64,000 nucleotides of DNA from G963665925 sp963676345 (GCA_963676345.2 CAXXTS010000001.1:868001-932000); one strand, 5' to 3'; shown: positions 35,366 through 44,637, numbered from the stretch's first letter. Made by a program: numbers and translations. The notes: a model not told the origin generated them from the sequence alone.

Positions 35366-36226
35366 TTAGTACTTATCATCCATCTTTATATTCAAGCAAT
35401 AGAGTATAATGGCTTGTTGTACATATAATAAATGCTTCTTAAATGCATGTCCGACAAAATATTCTGAATCAATGACATCCTGACTGACCTCTTCCCCCCT
35501 ATAAAAAGGAGGGCACGGATTTAACAGAGCACCTTCTTTGCAGCACTTCATACGCTCAAACGTAATTTGATACTTGTTATAATAAGAGGCATTTCTAAGT
35601 GCACTTGGAAGCGGGTCTGTCAAAACAACATCTGTACCCTTTAAGACACCTTCTAGCTCAGAAGTAAATTGATAGTTCTTGTTATTGGCCCCAATCCTAT
35701 ATTCGGGCAATGATACATGATTTATTTTTAAGTCAAGTACTTGGCCCACTGCTTTCCATGAATTTATAATGTTCCCATCGCCTCCTACAAAGGTATAGGT
35801 CAATTTATCATAGTCACTACGCAGTCTGCGCATTGAATATACATCTGATAGGATTTCACAAGGATGATTGTATGAAGTCATCGCATTAATGACCGCGACT
35901 TTTGTGTTTTTGCTCAGTTCTTTAACCTTCACATAGTCCTTGTGCCGGACAATAACAGCGTCGGCCCAGTTACCAATATAACTTGAAACGTCATAAAGTG
36001 CTTCTCTTTTATCTAATGTTTCAGGTGGAAAAAGGGTACAGCTTCCACCTAAAGACTTTATGCCTATTTCAAATGATAAACGCGTTCTTATGCTCGATTC
36101 AGGAAAAAAGAGTGCAAAATGCTTTCCGCTAAGCAGGGGCGCAGTATTATCAATCAACTTATCGGTCAACCTGAAAATTTCATGTATTTCTTGTTTTTTT
36201 AGACTTCCTATTTGAATGAAATGCAT
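35366..36226 (-). CDS. Atypical aspartate/ornithine carbamoyltransferase-family protein
   Basis: 286 residues. The carbamoyl-phosphate loop reads SSIRTRLSF, where ordinary enzymes have STRTR, so one phosphate-contacting Thr is replaced by Ile. The HPCEILSDVYS segment of the family is kept. The C-terminal substrate loop (NPCPPFYRGEE) differs from HCLP of ornithine enzymes. The length is short. It may use another substrate or be inactive. No arginine or pyrimidine genes lie nearby. Start ATG at 36226, with AGGAGG upstream. Confidence 0.82.
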   Translation of the reverse strand: MHFIQIGSLKKQEIHEIFRLTDKLIDNTAPLLSGKHFALFFPESSIRTRLSFEIGIKSLGGSCTLFPPETLDKREALYDVSSYIGNWADAVIVRHKDYVKVKELSKNTKVAVINAMTSYNHPCEILSDVYSMRRLRSDYDKLTYTFVGGDGNIINSWKAVGQVLDLKINHVSLPEYRIGANNKNYQFTSELEGVLKGTDVVLTDPLPSALRNASYYNKYQITFERMKCCKEGALLNPCPPFYRGEEVSQDVIDSEYFVGHAFKKHLLYVQQAIILYCLNIKMDDKY

Positions 36227-36275
36227 GGGAATCCTCCTATCTTAAATCCATATTACGCACCCTTTTATAGATACA

Positions 36276-36794
36276 TTAAGCATGAGTGCCTTTTAGAACG
36301 GCTTCAAGCCTCGCTTTAAATTTGTATGCTGTTTCATGATAGTCCATCAAGACCCCCTCTTCTCTTACGAAGTTCCCATATCCAATGGGTTCGCCTTTTA
36401 GCCTTGGGAATAACTGAAAATGGAGGTGGTTTCGCTTGCCATCACAAATGGTACACATGTAGACTTTCTCTGCGCCAATGGTTTCTTTTAAAAGTTTAAT
36501 GATTTCATTTGAGACTTTCAAAATATAGGTTCCGAGTTCTAAAGGCATTTCTGATATATCTTCATAGTGTGCTTTGGATACAATAATTGTCTGACCTGTC
36601 GCCCTTGGATATTTTTCAAATTGGCAGCGGACCCTGTCATCTTCATAAAAAATCAACCCATCATCTGGGAAAATGTCGCCGTGCTCAAAATTGTAACAGC
36701 CAAAGCATATGCCTTTATTTTGAAGTGCTTCTATTTTAGAAACCCTCATTTTTATCTGGTTTTTTTCTACTTCTGTCATTGCTTTAACATACAT
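36276..36794 (-). CDS. HIT-family nucleotide hydrolase/transferase
   Basis: 172 residues. The histidine triad appears as NHLHFQLFPR near residue 128. CFGCYNFE near the N-terminus may be half of a zinc site. HIT proteins act on nucleoside phosphates or dinucleotides. GGAGAT precedes the ATG. It is a single-gene unit. Confidence 0.8.
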   Translation of the reverse strand: MYVKAMTEVEKNQIKMRVSKIEALQNKGICFGCYNFEHGDIFPDDGLIFYEDDRVRCQFEKYPRATGQTIIVSKAHYEDISEMPLELGTYILKVSNEIIKLLKETIGAEKVYMCTICDGKRNHLHFQLFPRLKGEPIGYGNFVREEGVLMDYHETAYKFKARLEAVLKGTHA

Positions 36795-36895
36795 AATCTA
36801 TCTCCTATATTTTTCAGTATGCTTATGTTTGAATTTTCACTACAAAGCGCCCTCGCGAAGCCGCTAATGCATCCTGATATAATAGCTGTGTTGGT

Positions 36896-37450
36896 TTATG
36901 GCCTTTCGAATTCGATCGCTGGAAAATTTTTTGATAAAATATCATAGACTGGTCCACTTTCTTCCCAGTAAGCATCATACCAAGCGCGGTCTAGTCCTTC
37001 TGTGTCCAAATCTAACGCATCAATTTCTACATCTGTTTTATCCAGTGCATCTCTGACGCCCTTCATTGAGTCAGCAACAAGTGCTTGATGAATAGCTATT
37101 TCTTCAATATGACCTTCTTCTAAAACAGCTTCAAGTCTATCCAGGCGATTCTTAGTTCGAAGGACATATCTTCTTAAGTTCGAGAATAGATCATTCCCTC
37201 TATACATGAAAGCATGACACGCGCTCACAGTTTGAATATCTTCATATACCACCTGAAGCAGCTGAGGATGGTCACCGTAGTAGTCCCATACACAATTTCG
37301 TGATGACAAATACATAGCGTCAAGTGTAGTCATTTGAATATATGCGCCTGTTTGCTCAGCTTGAAGCTGATTTTGTCCATACTGGTAAACATTGGAAATG
37401 ACCAATGCCGCAATCAAGGCGCTTAAGATTATTTTTGATTTTATTTTCAT
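36896..37450 (-). CDS. Membrane-anchored protein of unknown function
   Basis: 184 residues. An N-terminal TM segment (IILSALIAALVISNVYQYG) is followed by a helical extracytoplasmic domain. No family recognised. GGGGGG precedes the ATG at 37450. Confidence 0.6.
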   Translation of the reverse strand: MKIKSKIILSALIAALVISNVYQYGQNQLQAEQTGAYIQMTTLDAMYLSSRNCVWDYYGDHPQLLQVVYEDIQTVSACHAFMYRGNDLFSNLRRYVLRTKNRLDRLEAVLEEGHIEEIAIHQALVADSMKGVRDALDKTDVEIDALDLDTEGLDRAWYDAYWEESGPVYDILSKNFPAIEFERP

Positions 37451-37538
37451 TTTGCCCCCCACGACCTACACGCCTTCTACACAGCACCCCATCTAAAATA
37501 TATAAAATCAGTCTGTGAGCGCAGTCTTGAAAGGCTTC

Positions 37539-37664
37539 TTATACCTTTTTAAAGAAGAAGTCTTGCTTTTTCTTAGCTAATGCATTTGCGAATGTTGTCT
37601 TGCCACTGGCAACCGAACCCAATATGAAAATATTGTTGTTATTCATCAGCACTTGATTCGTCAT
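37539..37664 (-). pseudogene. Truncated P-loop protein (41 residues)
   Basis: An open frame with AGAGG upstream encodes a complete Walker A (FILGSVASGKTTFANALAK), then stops after KKQDFFFKKV. Kinases of this kind need a further 120 or more residues, so this is a remnant or a very small P-loop peptide. It directly follows the stop of the next small gene upstream. Confidence 0.55.
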
Positions 37665-37665
37665 A

Positions 37666-37839
37666 CTACCTCTTTTTTATGTGTAAACAATTTTTAATTT
37701 TACTACATAACCACATTACAAAGTCACTAAAATGCAAATAGCTGCCAATTACACCTGCAAGTCTATGCCAATAGTGAATTAAAGCATAATATATGATACA
37801 TACTGTTATTAATGAAACTGCAATCCTGAATGTCTCCAT
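37666..37839 (-). CDS. Small membrane protein of unknown function
   Basis: 57 residues with one membrane segment (VSLITVCIIYYALI) and a basic C-terminus (KIKNCLHIKKR). GGAGG lies 4 bases before the ATG. Unrecognised. Confidence 0.5.
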   Translation of the reverse strand: METFRIAVSLITVCIIYYALIHYWHRLAGVIGSYLHFSDFVMWLCSKIKNCLHIKKR

Positions 37840-37886
37840 TTGCCTCCACACCCTAACCTTATTCTCGCCCAGTTATTTGGTGCATG

Positions 37887-38510
37887 CTAATCTATTTTTC
37901 TTTCAAAACAGTCCAGTGTAAGATGTAATAGTTCATCTAAACGATTGGTAATGCCAAATGCACCTGTAGGAATGCCTTTGTCATCATCAAGTGACCCTAT
38001 GTAAAATATTAAGTTTGTCGGATTATTTATTTTCTTTTTTTCCTCTAAGAGTTCAATACCTGCACTTGTTTTCTCCCCACGAACCATATCGGTAATGACC
38101 AGATCATAGTCGAAGTTTAAAAGCTTCTCAATCGCGTCTTCCGTGGTTGTAGAAATGTCTATATTCATTTTCAAGCTTCTATATATATCCACTTCATCTT
38201 TAATACTGCTAATTTTGTCATCTACCCATAGTACACGCTTGTCTTTTGCTGCTTTCAAATTTTTCTCTGCACGCTTTATAACGCCCAAGTCATAATCCAC
38301 ATCATGCTCGGCAGCCTTTGATTTCACTGTGCTTTCAATTTTCTCTTTGACGAGTTTAATCTCAATGCCCAGTCCTTTTATTTCACTGATTGAAGGCAAT
38401 AGCTTTTCAATAATTGTACTTTTTAAAATGAAAAATATTAATACACCAATTAAACTGATGAGTATGCTTGGAATGATCTTTATAAGCTCAATCCACATGT
38501 CTTCTGTCAT
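37887..38510 (-). CDS. Membrane-anchored receiver-like protein
   Basis: 207 residues. An N-terminal membrane segment (IIPSILISLIGVLIFFIL), a coiled-coil-like stretch, then a receiver-like domain. RVLWVDDK supplies the acidic pair and DLVITDMVRG the phospho-acceptor Asp. The conserved C-terminal Lys is not found (AFGITNRLDEL at that place). There is no output domain and no nearby kinase. It may be a non-standard or phosphorylation-independent receiver tethered to the membrane. Confidence 0.65.
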   Translation of the reverse strand: MTEDMWIELIKIIPSILISLIGVLIFFILKSTIIEKLLPSISEIKGLGIEIKLVKEKIESTVKSKAAEHDVDYDLGVIKRAEKNLKAAKDKRVLWVDDKISSIKDEVDIYRSLKMNIDISTTTEDAIEKLLNFDYDLVITDMVRGEKTSAGIELLEEKKKINNPTNLIFYIGSLDDDKGIPTGAFGITNRLDELLHLTLDCFERKID

Positions 38511-38664
38511 TTTTTCCCCCTATGATATCGGTCATTATTTCAATACCGTTTCCACTATGCACCTATTCATTTGCCCAGTCACGATGACATATTACAACTC
38601 AATAGCCATAATTTCTGCTTTTAACAATTTGATTTATTGTAGAAACAGCAAAAATACGAATACT

Positions 38665-39600
38665 TTATGTAGTATATTTATAAATCCGGTCCAGTGACTC
38701 TAAAACCGCTTCCTTATCATGAATATGCATTCCGTCTTCAACGCACCAGCACATTGCCATAGCCCCTTCAATGTACATAAGCTTACTCAGCAAGTCTTTC
38801 GGATAACCCAAGGCCTCACTCAAAGTAGCAAGCACTTTTTCAACAACACCATCTACCTTATCTACATCCTTCTCGTCCCAAAACTCATTCAAAACGTATC
38901 TTGGAATATCAAATATCGGGTGGCCTATTACACCTTTGGGATCGATAGTTTTATAGCCTTTATGCGTCTTTAAAATATTGTAGTAGTGGAAATCACCGTG
39001 CAGCATTGACTGGTCCTGATAGGCTTCACTAATTTCCAAATACCACGCCTTTGCACGCTTCATATGAGTTGCAACTTCCTCCCAGGAGGGCTGTTTGTCT
39101 ATATAATCTGTAACATTAAGAATCCAATCCGTATAGGAGCTATGCCTATAAGGTTGCGATAAACTCTGCACATATTCAGTATACTTACCGCTGCTAGAAT
39201 GCAGCTTCTTATATAGGCCGCAAAAGGCACTTAATCTTTCTTCAATATTTTGTTCAAAAAAGAGTGTGGTTCCTGGATCTAGGGCTTCCTCTAACAACAC
39301 CCTATTTTCATAGTCGACATCATGTAGACGGCATGCTGCTTTATCTCCAAAAAACGTCAGGGCTTCTACTTCACTATTGAAGTCATTTTGATGAATTCCA
39401 AACTTCATTACAATGGGCCCATATGCTTTCGACATGCCCTTGAAGACTAAACTCGCTGAAAATGAGTCTATTAAATGCAGTTCATCAATTTGCCACTTTG
39501 CTGTTAATGATGCCATGTTTTTTTCCACTTTATCAAAAAAAAAGGTGCCAAACCGCGCGATTATTTTTTCCTTTTTCCCATAGTCAAAACTATAATTCAT
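38665..39600 (-). CDS. APH-family phosphotransferase
   Basis: 311 residues. Catalytic loop LHGDFHYYNIL with Asp near residue 200, then metal-binding Asp in TIDPKGVIGHP. The family includes aminoglycoside and choline kinases. The native substrate is unknown, so no resistance claim is made. AAAGGA precedes the ATG. It is a solitary gene in the accessory zone. Confidence 0.85.
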   Translation of the reverse strand: MNYSFDYGKKEKIIARFGTFFFDKVEKNMASLTAKWQIDELHLIDSFSASLVFKGMSKAYGPIVMKFGIHQNDFNSEVEALTFFGDKAACRLHDVDYENRVLLEEALDPGTTLFFEQNIEERLSAFCGLYKKLHSSSGKYTEYVQSLSQPYRHSSYTDWILNVTDYIDKQPSWEEVATHMKRAKAWYLEISEAYQDQSMLHGDFHYYNILKTHKGYKTIDPKGVIGHPIFDIPRYVLNEFWDEKDVDKVDGVVEKVLATLSEALGYPKDLLSKLMYIEGAMAMCWCVEDGMHIHDKEAVLESLDRIYKYTT

Positions 39601-39755
39601 CTGCTTTTCCTTTCAACGTCCACCTGCTGTCCTTAAGGCATATTCTAGACGCACGCGTTCACAACTCAATCTACTTAAAATTAGGCTCTGATTCGTGCAG
39701 GACTATACTGGTGCTTAACTTCATCACTGGACGTCTTAAATCATTTGAACCCATT

Positions 39756-40088
39756 TCAAAGTTTTTCTCTGCCATTTGTACATCTCATAAAATGCTTCAG
39801 CGGTTTATAGAGTAGCATCAAGCATAAGAAAAAAACAATGTTTGCAAGTGACATGATTTCGAGCGGCCCACCTGCAATATGTACTGATGCTTGACCGTCC
39901 ACACCACTTATGATCCCAACACATGCAGCTTGGGCATCCATAACCAAATGATGTCCCTTAAACAAACTCAAAAAAATTGCCCTGCCGAAATGGCTGTTTA
40001 AAATAAAATCTATTATGTATGAAACACTTGCTGCACAAATACAAACAAGCAAATGCTTCTTTAATGACCAAGTTTGTGACTGCTTCAT
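39756..40088 (-). CDS. Small membrane protein of unknown function
   Basis: 110 residues with hydrophobic segments near residues 12-30, 50-65 and 78-95. Sequence includes IISGVDGQASVHIAGGP. No family recognised. Confidence 0.5.
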   Translation of the reverse strand: MKQSQTWSLKKHLLVCICAASVSYIIDFILNSHFGRAIFLSLFKGHHLVMDAQAACVGIISGVDGQASVHIAGGPLEIMSLANIVFFLCLMLLYKPLKHFMRCTNGREKL

Positions 40089-40231
40089 AGTTTTGCCCTT
40101 TTGACTCTAATTGACCCCTTACCTAACTTCATACTAATGCCTACGGCAACTCCACCAACATTTCTATATACTTCAATATTTTAACATATGAACACAATGA
40201 GTCTTCTTTAATAATTGAAATTGAAAGACAT

Positions 40232-40260
40232 TTGACATATAGGAACATATGTTCTATTAT
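40232..40260 (+). promoter_or_regulatory. Promoter of the RidA-like gene with palindromic operator in the spacer
   Basis: TTGACA and TATTAT separated by 17 bases. The spacer holds the perfect palindrome GAACATATGTTC (40243-40254), a position where a repressor would block polymerase. Confidence 0.7.
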
Positions 40261-40297
40261 TATAATACATAAAATATACATTTAAGGAGATTATTAC

Positions 40298-40663
40298 ATG
40301 AATGGTATACGAAGAAGTGATGTGCATGAAGAATGGGCACATTCAGGCGTTATCGAAGCTGGAAACCTGGTATTCATCGGATATTGTGTTGGAAACGTTG
40401 GTAAGTCAATCGAAGAACAAATAACTGGTGCAATAGACCATCTCAGTGAACGTCTAAATAAAGTGGGTCTAGATTTAGACTCTGTTGTACAAATGGACTG
40501 CCTATTTAGAGATATTTGGAATATTCCAGTCATGGAAGAGATCATAAAGGCTAGATTTAACGGAAAATATCCTGTTAGAAAATCAATTCAAACCGAGTTT
40601 GCCCACCGTGGTGGTGGCAACGGACTCCTGTTCCAGCTAGACGCTATTGCTTATAGGGGCTAA
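40298..40663 (+). CDS. RidA/YjgF/YER057c-family protein
   Basis: 121 residues. Family pattern: HSGVIEAGNLVFIGYCVG, then QMDCLFRDIWNIP near residue 68. The usual C-terminal RxxVEI segment is changed to IQTEFAHRGGGNGLLFQLD. RidA proteins deaminate reactive enamines or imines. AAGGAGA precedes the ATG. It is controlled by a promoter with a built-in palindrome. Confidence 0.82.
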   Translation: MNGIRRSDVHEEWAHSGVIEAGNLVFIGYCVGNVGKSIEEQITGAIDHLSERLNKVGLDLDSVVQMDCLFRDIWNIPVMEEIIKARFNGKYPVRKSIQTEFAHRGGGNGLLFQLDAIAYRG

Positions 40664-40713
40664 TTTATTTGTACTTCAGAAATACACGCATAGAGCACAT
40701 TTTCTTTCAGTTA

Positions 40714-40745
40714 TGTGCCGTCTCAGCTCTTATTGAGATGGCACA
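40714..40745 (+). terminator. Hairpin after the RidA-like gene
   Basis: TGTGCCGTCTCA / TGAGATGGCACA stem (one mismatch). No clear T run follows. Confidence 0.6.
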
Positions 40746-40770
40746 CAATACTTACTTGATAAAATAGGCA

Positions 40771-40968
40771 TTAACTATGCATTTCTGAAAGAATGACTTT
40801 GGGTACTTTTACGATTATTTCTTTTTTAAAATAGGTTAAGGATATTTTAAAAGACCATAATGCATATTTACTTTTTAGCAAATAGCACTTTTCAAATTCC
40901 TCTTCACAAATAAGTTTTGCTTTAGGGGACGCAAAAAAATTACTGATGCGCATCTTATTTTCATTCAT
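40771..40968 (-). CDS. Possible small protein of unknown function
   Basis: 65 residues, basic, no membrane segment, no family recognised. AAGG lies about 10 bases upstream of the ATG. Coding status is uncertain. Confidence 0.35.
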   Translation of the reverse strand: MNENKMRISNFFASPKAKLICEEEFEKCYLLKSKYALWSFKISLTYFKKEIIVKVPKVILSEMHS

Positions 40969-41044
40969 CTAACAACCTTCGCTGCTAAAAATAAGTAGTA
41001 TCTATACTACACGGCGAACTCACAGAGTAAGTCAACCTAAACAG

Positions 41045-41545
41045 CTAAACACTTTTTAATATGTCAAGAACAGCCTCTGCGACTTCCCAAGGGGTTAAAT
41101 TTGTTGAGTCAATTTCACTGCATTTGGGATTCTCATACAAGCTTCTAATTTCTATGCCCCGCTTAATTCTCAAATCACTTCTTTGATCCTTTTTCATTCT
41201 ATTTATGTTTTCTTGTTCACTACATGTTATTTGGACTGGAATATATTGATACTCAATGTCCGAAATGTTTTCAAAAACCCGCTCTAGTATCTTTTTTCGC
41301 GGGCCATGCAGTCCCCAATTGAAAATGACGGTTTCAACAACAGATAAGTTCAAATAGCTTCTTAGTATATGGGTTAAGTTTTCTTCTGTCATCGTTTCAA
41401 TTTCATGCGTGAACATAAATGGATTAATTCTGCGTGCCCATTCACTTTCCAGCCATGCAGAATTACTTATTTTTTCATGAAGCAAGGAACACGTCGTACT
41501 TTTCCCAACGCCATTTGGACCATGGATAAAAACCAACCGTTTCAT
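41045..41545 (-). CDS. Small P-loop kinase (AAA_18-like)
   Basis: 166 residues. Walker A HGPNGVGKSTTCSLL at the N-terminus; a LID-like basic region QRSDLRIKRG. It resembles adenylate-type kinases and TmrB-like ATPases. GGAGGTG precedes the ATG at 41545. It follows the APH-like gene after about 30 bases, so the two are likely cotranscribed. Confidence 0.75.
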   Translation of the reverse strand: MKRLVFIHGPNGVGKSTTCSLLHEKISNSAWLESEWARRINPFMFTHEIETMTEENLTHILRSYLNLSVVETVIFNWGLHGPRKKILERVFENISDIEYQYIPVQITCSEQENINRMKKDQRSDLRIKRGIEIRSLYENPKCSEIDSTNLTPWEVAEAVLDILKSV

Positions 41546-41573
41546 CGTAAATCCACCTCCTTCCATGGCTTCT

Positions 41574-42437
41574 TTATGTACTGCACCGGAGTATAGCCTC
41601 TAATTGATTAAAATTCTCCTCGAAAAAGTCCCCGTCTGTTCTTTCGCGTCTCACACACCATGCTATTCCACCAATTGCATGGTAAAACTTATAGACCGGC
41701 AAAACCTTTTCTAACTCAGGCAATGCCCTAATGGATCTATAACCGTCTAAAAACATTTTTTCACCTTTAGAATGTGTTCTCCAAACTGTATTTGACACCT
41801 TGGTAAAATCAATTTCGGCTGATCCCCCACGCGCATTCTCGTAATCTATAATCCCGACAATTTCACCATTCCTAATCAGGATATTTCCGGGTCTATAATC
41901 GAAGTGAATTAAACACGGCTCCTGATTTCTGTTAAGGCACATGATGTGATCATTCAAATATTTATCAATATCATCCAGCATCGATGGAGTCAGATAAGCC
42001 TTAATTTCTATCACCCAAGACTCTATCTTCTTTCTGACACTAAGACTCCAGTCCCTCTCCTTTTCATCTAGTTCAAAACGATCCACTTTAACTTCATGAA
42101 TCATGGCAAGTTTTCTTCCCATATCATAAATCACATCATCATTCACTGGAAGTTCCATTGGTTGTCCATCTATGTATGATAAGAGCAATGCACCTACAAC
42201 GTGCTCATCGCCATACCATATATCTAAAATTTCAGGAACGAGAGGATTGTCCGCTAATAATTTAAGCGCCCTTTCTTCTCTAAGTAATTTCACCTTAGTG
42301 TAAGGGATTTTAATAACAACACGCTGACCGTTTTCAAGGTCTAGTATTCTGACTGTTGAGCTGTAGGAATCTTTAACTGGATTTATTGAAGATACACTTA
42401 GACGAAGTGCCTTTATAGCTCTTTTTATGGCTTCCAT
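41574..42437 (-). CDS. APH-family phosphotransferase
   Basis: 287 residues. Nucleotide Lys in RVVIKIPYT; catalytic loop LIHFDYRPGNIL; metal Asp in GIIDYENARGG. It is closest in pattern to small-molecule kinases of the aminoglycoside/choline kinase superfamily. Substrate unknown. Expressed from the promoter at 42491-42506. Confidence 0.85.
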   Translation of the reverse strand: MEAIKRAIKALRLSVSSINPVKDSYSSTVRILDLENGQRVVIKIPYTKVKLLREERALKLLADNPLVPEILDIWYGDEHVVGALLLSYIDGQPMELPVNDDVIYDMGRKLAMIHEVKVDRFELDEKERDWSLSVRKKIESWVIEIKAYLTPSMLDDIDKYLNDHIMCLNRNQEPCLIHFDYRPGNILIRNGEIVGIIDYENARGGSAEIDFTKVSNTVWRTHSKGEKMFLDGYRSIRALPELEKVLPVYKFYHAIGGIAWCVRRERTDGDFFEENFNQLEAILRCST

Positions 42438-42490
42438 TTTCCCTCCCTACACATCAAAGATCAAGTTCTGTTAAGCTTATTCTCCTTATA

Positions 42491-42506
42491 TGTTATATTC
42501 TACCAT
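42491..42506 (-). promoter_or_regulatory. Recurrent extended -10 promoter, copy A
   Basis: On the minus strand ATGGTAGAATATAACA, containing TGGTAGAAT (extended -10). Similar copies lie near 44640, 57191 and 58934, upstream of unrelated genes. Confidence 0.65.
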
Positions 42507-42540
42507 AATCATTTCAGCCCTAATATTATTATTAAAATAC

Positions 42541-42572
42541 AAAATAAAAGCCCCATTTGAAATGAATGGGGC
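42541..42572 (-). terminator. Terminator of the PNPOx-like gene
   Basis: GCCCCATT / AATGGGGC stem, followed on the minus strand by TTTTATTTT. Confidence 0.85.
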
Positions 42573-42597
42573 ATGATAAATCGTATGAAAAATAGAC

Positions 42598-43074
42598 TTA
42601 CAAGGCTGTTTTATTTACAAAATCAACTTTGTATTGCCACTCACCATATTTTTGATCGTTGTCTGTAATCGTTCCTTGGGTCAGTCTTATACGCAAAACA
42701 ATTGAGTCTGGGCTCTCTTCATTGCCGTGATCATCAAACCAGGCAAAGTACTTTTTCATTTTCGCTCTGATATCTGCATTTTTCGTATCCTTGACCCATC
42801 CAAGATTCTCAGCGGTTCCTTGCGCTGTGAATAGGTCTAGACCGCAAATTGAAACCATATTGTTTTTCTCAATTTCAAGTGTTTTGTTTTTGTGGGATGA
42901 TGTGGACACATAAAATACGCCATCCTCATAATAGGCGTCAACCATGCGCACAGCCGGAAGTGGACTGTTATCAGCATTTGGTGTTAATGAAATCGTCGCG
43001 AGGGCGATCAGATTGTCTTTCCCGTTTCCACAAAATTCCTCCATCAGCTTAATTGCATTTTCATACTTACTCAT
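42598..43074 (-). CDS. Pyridoxamine 5'-phosphate oxidase-like (split-barrel flavin) protein
   Basis: 158 residues. MVDAYYEDGVFYVSTSSHKNK is the FMN-binding strand-turn pattern, then NMVSICGLDLFTAQGTAE. The family includes FMN- or heme-binding proteins of mostly unknown substrate. GGAGG precedes the ATG at 43074. Terminator downstream; single-gene unit. Confidence 0.85.
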   Translation of the reverse strand: MSKYENAIKLMEEFCGNGKDNLIALATISLTPNADNSPLPAVRMVDAYYEDGVFYVSTSSHKNKTLEIEKNNMVSICGLDLFTAQGTAENLGWVKDTKNADIRAKMKKYFAWFDDHGNEESPDSIVLRIRLTQGTITDNDQKYGEWQYKVDFVNKTAL

Positions 43075-43287
43075 TTTAGTTTCCTCCACTCATTATGTAT
43101 TTTTTGCTCAGACATATTATCTCTACTATTTCAAACAACGTCTGAGCATTCACACGAAGTTGGGCCTTGTTTTACGCGCACACCCGATGATTACACTGAC
43201 TGATGTTCAAAAACTTTATAGCCTGTTTGAACATCCAGTAAACCAACTTCATCGTAGCTTGATGTTTCCACCCCCATGACCATAGAC

Positions 43288-44118
43288 TCACATAAAAGAA
43301 CTTGACCCATCTGTCAAATAATTTATTACGTCATCGTTTGTGAATCTAAAGTTTTCAGGAACTTCATGGCTACGTTGTGTCTGAAGTGAAAATATCCCCA
43401 CTTCCTCAATATTGTCTTTAATACAAACCTTCCTATTTGTGAGTTTTGCAATTAAACGCATATAAAATGCTTTATGGCTCATTTTATCTTGTGAACCAAA
43501 ATGAAAAATACGGGTGCTCCTATTTTCTATTAGAAAGACGATTTGTCTTGCTAGCTGTATATCCGTAATCGTATTTATTTCAAGATCTGGATAAACTGTT
43601 ATTTCACGATCATGTTTAATAGACTCTATCAAGCTTTTCATTCGAATGGACTCTCGTCCCCAGACTTGCGGCAGGCGCATAATGCATAAGTGTGCACCCA
43701 GTTTTTGGTCTATAATCCTCTCGCAATCAATTTTGAACTGCCCATATTCTGATATAGCATTAACCGAATCAGACTCACAATGCGGCCTGCTCAAGTCGTT
43801 GTCGAATACATTTGCAGTTGAGCAGTAGTAAAGCATACCTCCTGTCTCTTTTAAATACCCTGCAATAAAATTATGTACTTGCAGTTGCTTGGTGAAGTCC
43901 CCTCTTAAACAAGAAACAACAATTTGAGGTTCAATCGAATGAAGTATATTTTTTATGTCTGACAAATCATCCATATCCAATTTGTAATAGCGTGCATCTT
44001 CAGACGGACAATTCATATAATAAGTACCATATACTTCAAATTTTTGACTCGAAGAGAGTTGCCTGACAAGTGCTTTTCCGATAAGACCCGTCGCACCAAC
44101 TACAAGTATTTTTTCCAT
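43288..44118 (-). CDS. NAD-dependent epimerase/reductase (RmlD-like SDR)
   Basis: 276 residues. Cofactor motif VVGATGLIGKALVRQL. The segment YYCSTANVFD and YGQFK (Tyr and Lys of YxxxK) follow the extended SDR pattern of dTDP-4-dehydrorhamnose reductases. Probably a nucleotide-sugar enzyme, but no sugar genes adjoin. The start is set at the ATG at 44118; a GTG 12 bases upstream is possible. Confidence 0.8.
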   Translation of the reverse strand: MEKILVVGATGLIGKALVRQLSSSQKFEVYGTYYMNCPSEDARYYKLDMDDLSDIKNILHSIEPQIVVSCLRGDFTKQLQVHNFIAGYLKETGGMLYYCSTANVFDNDLSRPHCESDSVNAISEYGQFKIDCERIIDQKLGAHLCIMRLPQVWGRESIRMKSLIESIKHDREITVYPDLEINTITDIQLARQIVFLIENRSTRIFHFGSQDKMSHKAFYMRLIAKLTNRKVCIKDNIEEVGIFSLQTQRSHEVPENFRFTNDDVINYLTDGSSSFM

Positions 44119-44176
44119 AACGCTTTGCACCCCATTTCATAAGAAAACTTCCACTAATCAAGGACTGACAAGGATT

Positions 44177-44527
44177 TTATATACGCTTAATATGATTCAG
44201 TGGTGCCCATGCATACTTGTTTGGATCAAAGCTTTTATAACCCCATATCCAACCGTTCATTTCCTTGTCTGAATACAGAACTTCCCCAACTTCCAAATCA
44301 AACTCTTCGGCACAATAGTCTTCAGTGACTGTGCCACTTGAGTCTTTAATCTTTAGAATTTGATGTGGTAGCCACCCCGCATTATCATGTGTCTTACACA
44401 AAACCCACCCCGCCCATTCACCATCGGCATTTGAGAATTCTATACATTCTACATGCTCTCCAGCTTTAACTGAAACAGGATTTGGAAACTCTGTTTCGCG
44501 CGCCTTTATAACTTTATATGCATTCAT
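44177..44527 (-). CDS. SH3-like domain protein
   Basis: 116 residues with two SH3-like repeats (VKAGEHVECIEF...GWVLC; LEVGEVLYSDKEMNGWIWG). No signal peptide, so cytoplasmic. Function unknown. GGGAGG precedes the ATG. Expressed from the promoter at 44638-44653. Confidence 0.7.
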   Translation of the reverse strand: MNAYKVIKARETEFPNPVSVKAGEHVECIEFSNADGEWAGWVLCKTHDNAGWLPHQILKIKDSSGTVTEDYCAEEFDLEVGEVLYSDKEMNGWIWGYKSFDPNKYAWAPLNHIKRI

Positions 44528-44637
44528 GTTGTCCTCCCTAATAATTGCCCTCTTACTGTTAGCCGCCTTCGACCTGATGTATTAAGGTATCAAACAACCC
44601 TTGAGCTAAATTTTACGTTATCACTTCTATGTATCTC

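Noticed and set aside
38665..42437. Dedicated antibiotic-resistance island
   Set aside because: The APH-type and TmrB-like proteins belong to broad families whose substrates cannot be read from sequence; there is no mobile element around them.
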